Assembly: GCF_963678635.1 (NCBI RefSeq)
Contig: NC_087065.1
Location: 71,557,345 to 71,621,344, forward strand
Origin: Symsagittifera roscoffensis
Taxonomy: Eukaryota; Xenacoelomorpha; Acoela; Convolutidae
Reading direction: 5' to 3'
Length of the DNA: 64,000 nt
Under the pieces are notes generated by a model, which did no database searches, was not told the DNA's origin, and saw only the letters and a program-made list of their open reading frames with translations. The position numbers and the translations under genes were made by a program. Shown here in pieces: positions 61,155 to 64,000 of this stretch. Position 1 is the stretch's first letter. Each line of letters begins with the position of its first letter.

Positions 61155-63353
61155 GTGGTTACCAGCTCGAGACCAGAGTCACGCATGGAGGTGGATGAAG
61201 TCCCCAGAGCAAGAGCACGGTTCAACCTTGACCGCGAGGCCCGGGAACACATGAGTGAAGGGTTGGAAGTTTGGATACCGAATGACGCAACGTCTTCCTT
61301 GCGTAGCCTAGAGACGCAACCCGTACGCCCGCTGATGGATGTGGTGCTGCCGGGATATACCCCAACCTTGACCTCGAGTGACAGTCAGGTGAGCGGCGGC
61401 TCATCGCGTCTGAAAGAGCTGGGCGAGAAATTACGGCAGAAAAGTCGTGAAAGTTCGGCAAGACCGGAGCTTCCCCCGACTTGGAGGGAACAGCCGGTCA
61501 GGAGCGTCGTGATCTCGAGTTATAAGAAAAATACAGAGAAGAGGTACCACAGGCACAATCGGCTGGATTGGAGTGCGGAACAGAAAGCCAGGAGGGACTG
61601 CTTTCATGATGCAGCCTGGGTGGAGTATCTTGCGCCACCCCGTGTGCCAGAAGGTGCGGTCCACCTGATCATAGGGGACAGCCTGGTGCGGGTGTTGACC
61701 CGGATCCAGTCGCACTGGCAGACAGGAATCTTGAGTTTCGCTGGAGCTGCCACGCCACAGATGTTGGCGACGCTTGAGATGCTAGGGATGACTAAAGTGT
61801 ACACGGTGACCTTGATGATCGGGACTAACGATGTATCAAGGGGAGAAGCGAGGAAAATAACGAGGCTGCACGACAAGATGAGCTGCCTTCTTGAGGAGCT
61901 GAGGATCCAGATGGACCCCATCCTGTTGACGGTATGTACCGTCCCCTACAACATGATGTTTGACCAGCACGACTTGGAGATGAACGAGAAGGTGCGGAAC
62001 CTAAACAAGGTGATCCGAGATATCCACCGGAAAAGTGTGCTCCCTGTCAGACTGTTGGACGTGGCGGAGCGCATGGAGAAAAAGGGATTCCCTGAAGACA
62101 CCTCCAATGATGGAATCCATTTCGATAGACCAAGGGGAGCGGAGTGGCTGAACGACGTCTTCCAAGAACACATAAACACGCTAGAGGCGGACCTGCTAGA
62201 GACAGCCCAATTCACATTAGGACCACCCCCGAACCCACCATTCCTTGCCTCAAGGGCCTTGTCTGGTCGCTTGGGAACGAGAGTTGACACTAGAGACAGT
62301 TCGAGGAGCAACCAGACCAGATTGCAGAGTGTCACGCCAATGGAGTCTGAGGAGGTGACGTCATCAACACCTCCAGGCTCGGCGATATCCTCAGTGGTAG
62401 TGGCAGAGAACAAGCGGGAAAAGAGATCTATGGAGACCGCTCGCTTGAGATATCCTGAGAAGGTGAAAGAACTGGACCTAGAGGGTTTGGAATGCAGGCG
62501 AGAATTGGCGGAGACCCTGGGGATTGAACGAGTGTCGCACGAGGATTTAAACAGACATCATTGCGTGGACTGGTTGAAGGCTCATGAGGCACACTTCTCG
62601 AGAACGAAATTGATGGAGACCGCAGATCTGACCGGAATTCCCACAAAAGCGATCATGGGACCCATTAACTACAGACCTCTCAAGCTGTTGGGGAGTCCTG
62701 GACTCATAGTAGAACCCCCCAAGCACCGAACAAGCATCGCCAGGATCAGATTGGCGACCCCGGCACAGTTGAAAATGGTGGACAAGCTACTCAATCCGGG
62801 GGGAATGGAATTGCCAGATGCCGCTTACGAAGGCTCGAAGTTGGCGGAAGATCCCAGGTACGGGAAGCCCTGTGGCAGCACCCAGCTGGCCAAAACCCTG
62901 GCGGTTTATGATAGAGCAGATCCAGCCGCTGCGAGAATAGTCATTGTGGCGGGGTCGGACTTCGAAGGAACGTCTCCTAAGTTGTTCTGGCCGGAGACTC
63001 TGATATACTCTTTGCCAGGAGCTGAATTAAACCAGATGTTAACTCTGGTGATGGCAATAAAGTCGGAGATGCCCTGTGAGCCTGAGTTGCTATTGTTTGC
63101 AGGAATGAATGATCACCTGCACGCGATGGGACTTCTTGAGCAGCTGAAGGGCAATGAAATTCCGACATCGAGGAAGATATGGGAAGCCATTCAGGCGTTG
63201 TTTGCAGCGATGAATGAAGTGGAAGAGAATGTTGTCTCGAGATTTGGATCCAAGCCGAAGGTGGTGTTCACCACATCCCCTGGATACGCGAATATGCCAC
63301 CCGCCCTACAATTCGTGTACGCGGTCTTGATTCTAATAGCAGAGGGGAACTAA
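61155..63353 (+). CDS. Element 2 accessory frame, part 2: SGNH/GDSL hydrolase domain
   Basis: Open for 732 codons; the first ATG is at 61185 (MEVDEVPR...), and the frame is continuous with part 1 except for one TGA. Residues about 165-335 carry all four SGNH blocks: I 'LIIGDSLVRVL' (S176), II 'FAGAATPQM' (G197), III 'MIGTNDVSRG' (N225), V 'NDGIHFDRPRGAEWL' (D319, H322). This is a complete catalytic set of the SGNH esterase/lipase superfamily. Residues about 530-730 look like a second module: 'IVIVAGSDFEG', 'LLLFAGMNDHLHAM', 'KVVFTTSPGYANMPPALQFV'. No signal peptide or membrane segment is visible. The substrate is unknown. Confidence 0.85.
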   Translation: MVTSSRPESRMEVDEVPRARARFNLDREAREHMSEGLEVWIPNDATSSLRSLETQPVRPLMDVVLPGYTPTLTSSDSQVSGGSSRLKELGEKLRQKSRESSARPELPPTWREQPVRSVVISSYKKNTEKRYHRHNRLDWSAEQKARRDCFHDAAWVEYLAPPRVPEGAVHLIIGDSLVRVLTRIQSHWQTGILSFAGAATPQMLATLEMLGMTKVYTVTLMIGTNDVSRGEARKITRLHDKMSCLLEELRIQMDPILLTVCTVPYNMMFDQHDLEMNEKVRNLNKVIRDIHRKSVLPVRLLDVAERMEKKGFPEDTSNDGIHFDRPRGAEWLNDVFQEHINTLEADLLETAQFTLGPPPNPPFLASRALSGRLGTRVDTRDSSRSNQTRLQSVTPMESEEVTSSTPPGSAISSVVVAENKREKRSMETARLRYPEKVKELDLEGLECRRELAETLGIERVSHEDLNRHHCVDWLKAHEAHFSRTKLMETADLTGIPTKAIMGPINYRPLKLLGSPGLIVEPPKHRTSIARIRLATPAQLKMVDKLLNPGGMELPDAAYEGSKLAEDPRYGKPCGSTQLAKTLAVYDRADPAAARIVIVAGSDFEGTSPKLFWPETLIYSLPGAELNQMLTLVMAIKSEMPCEPELLLFAGMNDHLHAMGLLEQLKGNEIPTSRKIWEAIQALFAAMNEVEENVVSRFGSKPKVVFTTSPGYANMPPALQFVYAVLILIAEGN

Positions 63354-63365
63354 TGGCGGATTCTA

Positions 63366-64000
63366 ATGGCAGCCCCCAATCGGGAGTTGGAACCATCGAA
63401 CCTGAGGCTTCGCAAGTCAGAATTGGCGGCGGCATGGGCGGACATATCTCATGCACTGAGGGGCTTTTATGGACTAGCCGACATCCTGATCGTATTAGAC
63501 GAGGTGCTCTTGCTAGAGATATCGAACTTTGCCAGGCAACTTAAGTTCAGCCCAGTAATCGGGGACGATCACCCGGCGATAAGCCAATTGACGGCCAGCT
63601 TGTGGTTTCGGAGCATGGAAGTGAAGATCACAAATTCCACCAGCAAGTCTAGAGGTCCGAGTAACGAGAGAAGAAATGTGGCCGAGACGGAAAAGCAATT
63701 AGAGTCAATGAAATATCGCTTGACGCAAGAGAATGGCTGGTGGCCATTTTTGACACCAAGGCTGGAGAACGCCACGAATAAGACGAGGGAGGAAGCACCA
63801 CCCCTCGTGAAACAAGTCTGGAGTTTTCTGGAGAAACAACTGGAACTGGCCGAAGTGAGAGACATGACGGTGGCTAGATTTGTCTCGGCCGCCAATGAAG
63901 TGACGATTGGAGGGTTCTGGAGAGAGCACGCCAAGGGTGAGCTGAGGACTAGGAGGGATCATGAGATTCTCAAGTTCTTGAGTCCTTGCTGGGAGAAGGA
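63366..64000 (+). CDS. Element 2 accessory frame, part 3 (partial, runs off the window)
   Basis: From ATG 63366 the frame stays open for 211 codons to the window edge, in the same frame as part 2 and separated from it only by TAA 63351-63353. It begins MAAPNRELEPSNLRLRK, then 'AAAWADISHALRGFYGLADI', 'LEISNFARQLKF' and 'VIGDDHPAISQLTASLWFR', whose D-D-H could be the last block of the second SGNH-like module begun in part 2. No known name. The shared frame and content suggest that parts 1-3 are one protein of more than 1,180 residues. Confidence 0.75.
   Translation, partial: MAAPNRELEPSNLRLRKSELAAAWADISHALRGFYGLADILIVLDEVLLLEISNFARQLKFSPVIGDDHPAISQLTASLWFRSMEVKITNSTSKSRGPSNERRNVAETEKQLESMKYRLTQENGWWPFLTPRLENATNKTREEAPPLVKQVWSFLEKQLELAEVRDMTVARFVSAANEVTIGGFWREHAKGELRTRRDHEILKFLSPCWEK

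Larger units (their letters stand above)
45460..64000 (+). mobile_element. LTR element 2: Ty3/gypsy-like retroelement with macro-like and SGNH accessory domains (runs off the window)
   Basis: From about 45.46 kb composition changes to a higher GC content than the host DNA, with frequent 'cttgag/ctcgag/ctagag' words. Layout: non-coding leader; a 14-bp tandem array; gag N-part; gag; PR; RT-RH; IN; macro-like domain; then a long accessory frame beyond 64000. The left LTR cannot be fixed because no right LTR is inside the window. Order and motifs are Ty3/gypsy. A 2700-bp tandem duplication and several in-frame stops and frame changes make this copy non-functional as it stands, unless recoding is used. 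Confidence 0.8.

Overview
The window is AT-rich nuclear DNA from an invertebrate metazoan; the species cannot be named from sequence alone. It carries two recognisable host genes, both on the minus strand. The first is a long, multi-exon gene for the alpha subunit of the AP-2 clathrin adaptor: ten exons found between 2196 and 23653, with the last part of the ear running off the left edge. The second is an intronless-looking parvulin gene, PIN4/Par14, at 38941-39309. In both genes a consensus 3' splice site lies right at, or 6 bases before, the start codon. This would fit either 5'UTR introns or spliced-leader trans-splicing.

Region by region. 1-6300: AP-2 alpha 3' exons among AT-rich repeats, with a 704-bp palindromic Tc1/mariner-type MITE at 1160-1863. 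6529-22212: one 15.7-kb AP-2 alpha intron holding tRNA-derived SINE-like repeats, a decayed non-LTR element (10440-12300), a foldback repeat (15.4-16.1 kb) and a largely complete but frameshifted CR1/Jockey-type element (17.2-21.2 kb). 22213-23653: the first three AP-2 alpha coding exons. 25.2-26.6 kb and 36.9-37.7 kb: one satellite array of about 166-bp units, containing nested palindromes and split by LTR element 1.

LTR element 1 (26612-36865) is a young Ty3/gypsy retrotransposon. It has two 439-bp LTRs with no difference seen, a 5-bp target duplication (ATTGA), gag with a CCHC knuckle, a -1 frameshift signal, protease, RT, RNase H and integrase. At the C terminus of Pol there is a macro domain of the OARD1/TARG1 type with both catalytic residues present. 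39.5-45.3 kb is a graveyard of at least two unrelated reverse-transcriptase lineages.

LTR element 2 occupies roughly 45.5-64.0 kb and runs off the right edge. It is a second, unrelated Ty3/gypsy-like element, higher in GC. It has a long leader with a 14-bp tandem array, a tandemly duplicated 2700-bp leader-plus-gag segment, protease, RT, RNase H and integrase. It again has a macro-like domain at the end of Pol, here with the catalytic positions changed. Downstream is a long extra reading frame with a coiled coil, a complete SGNH/GDSL hydrolase domain and a probable second SGNH-like module. Element 2 has isolated in-frame stops in otherwise open frames, and element 1 has one.

The most unusual content is the independent appearance of macro domains at the Pol C terminus of two different LTR retrotransposons, together with an SGNH hydrolase frame in one of them. 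These suggest that retroelements in this genome carry ADP-ribose and ester-hydrolysing accessory domains.
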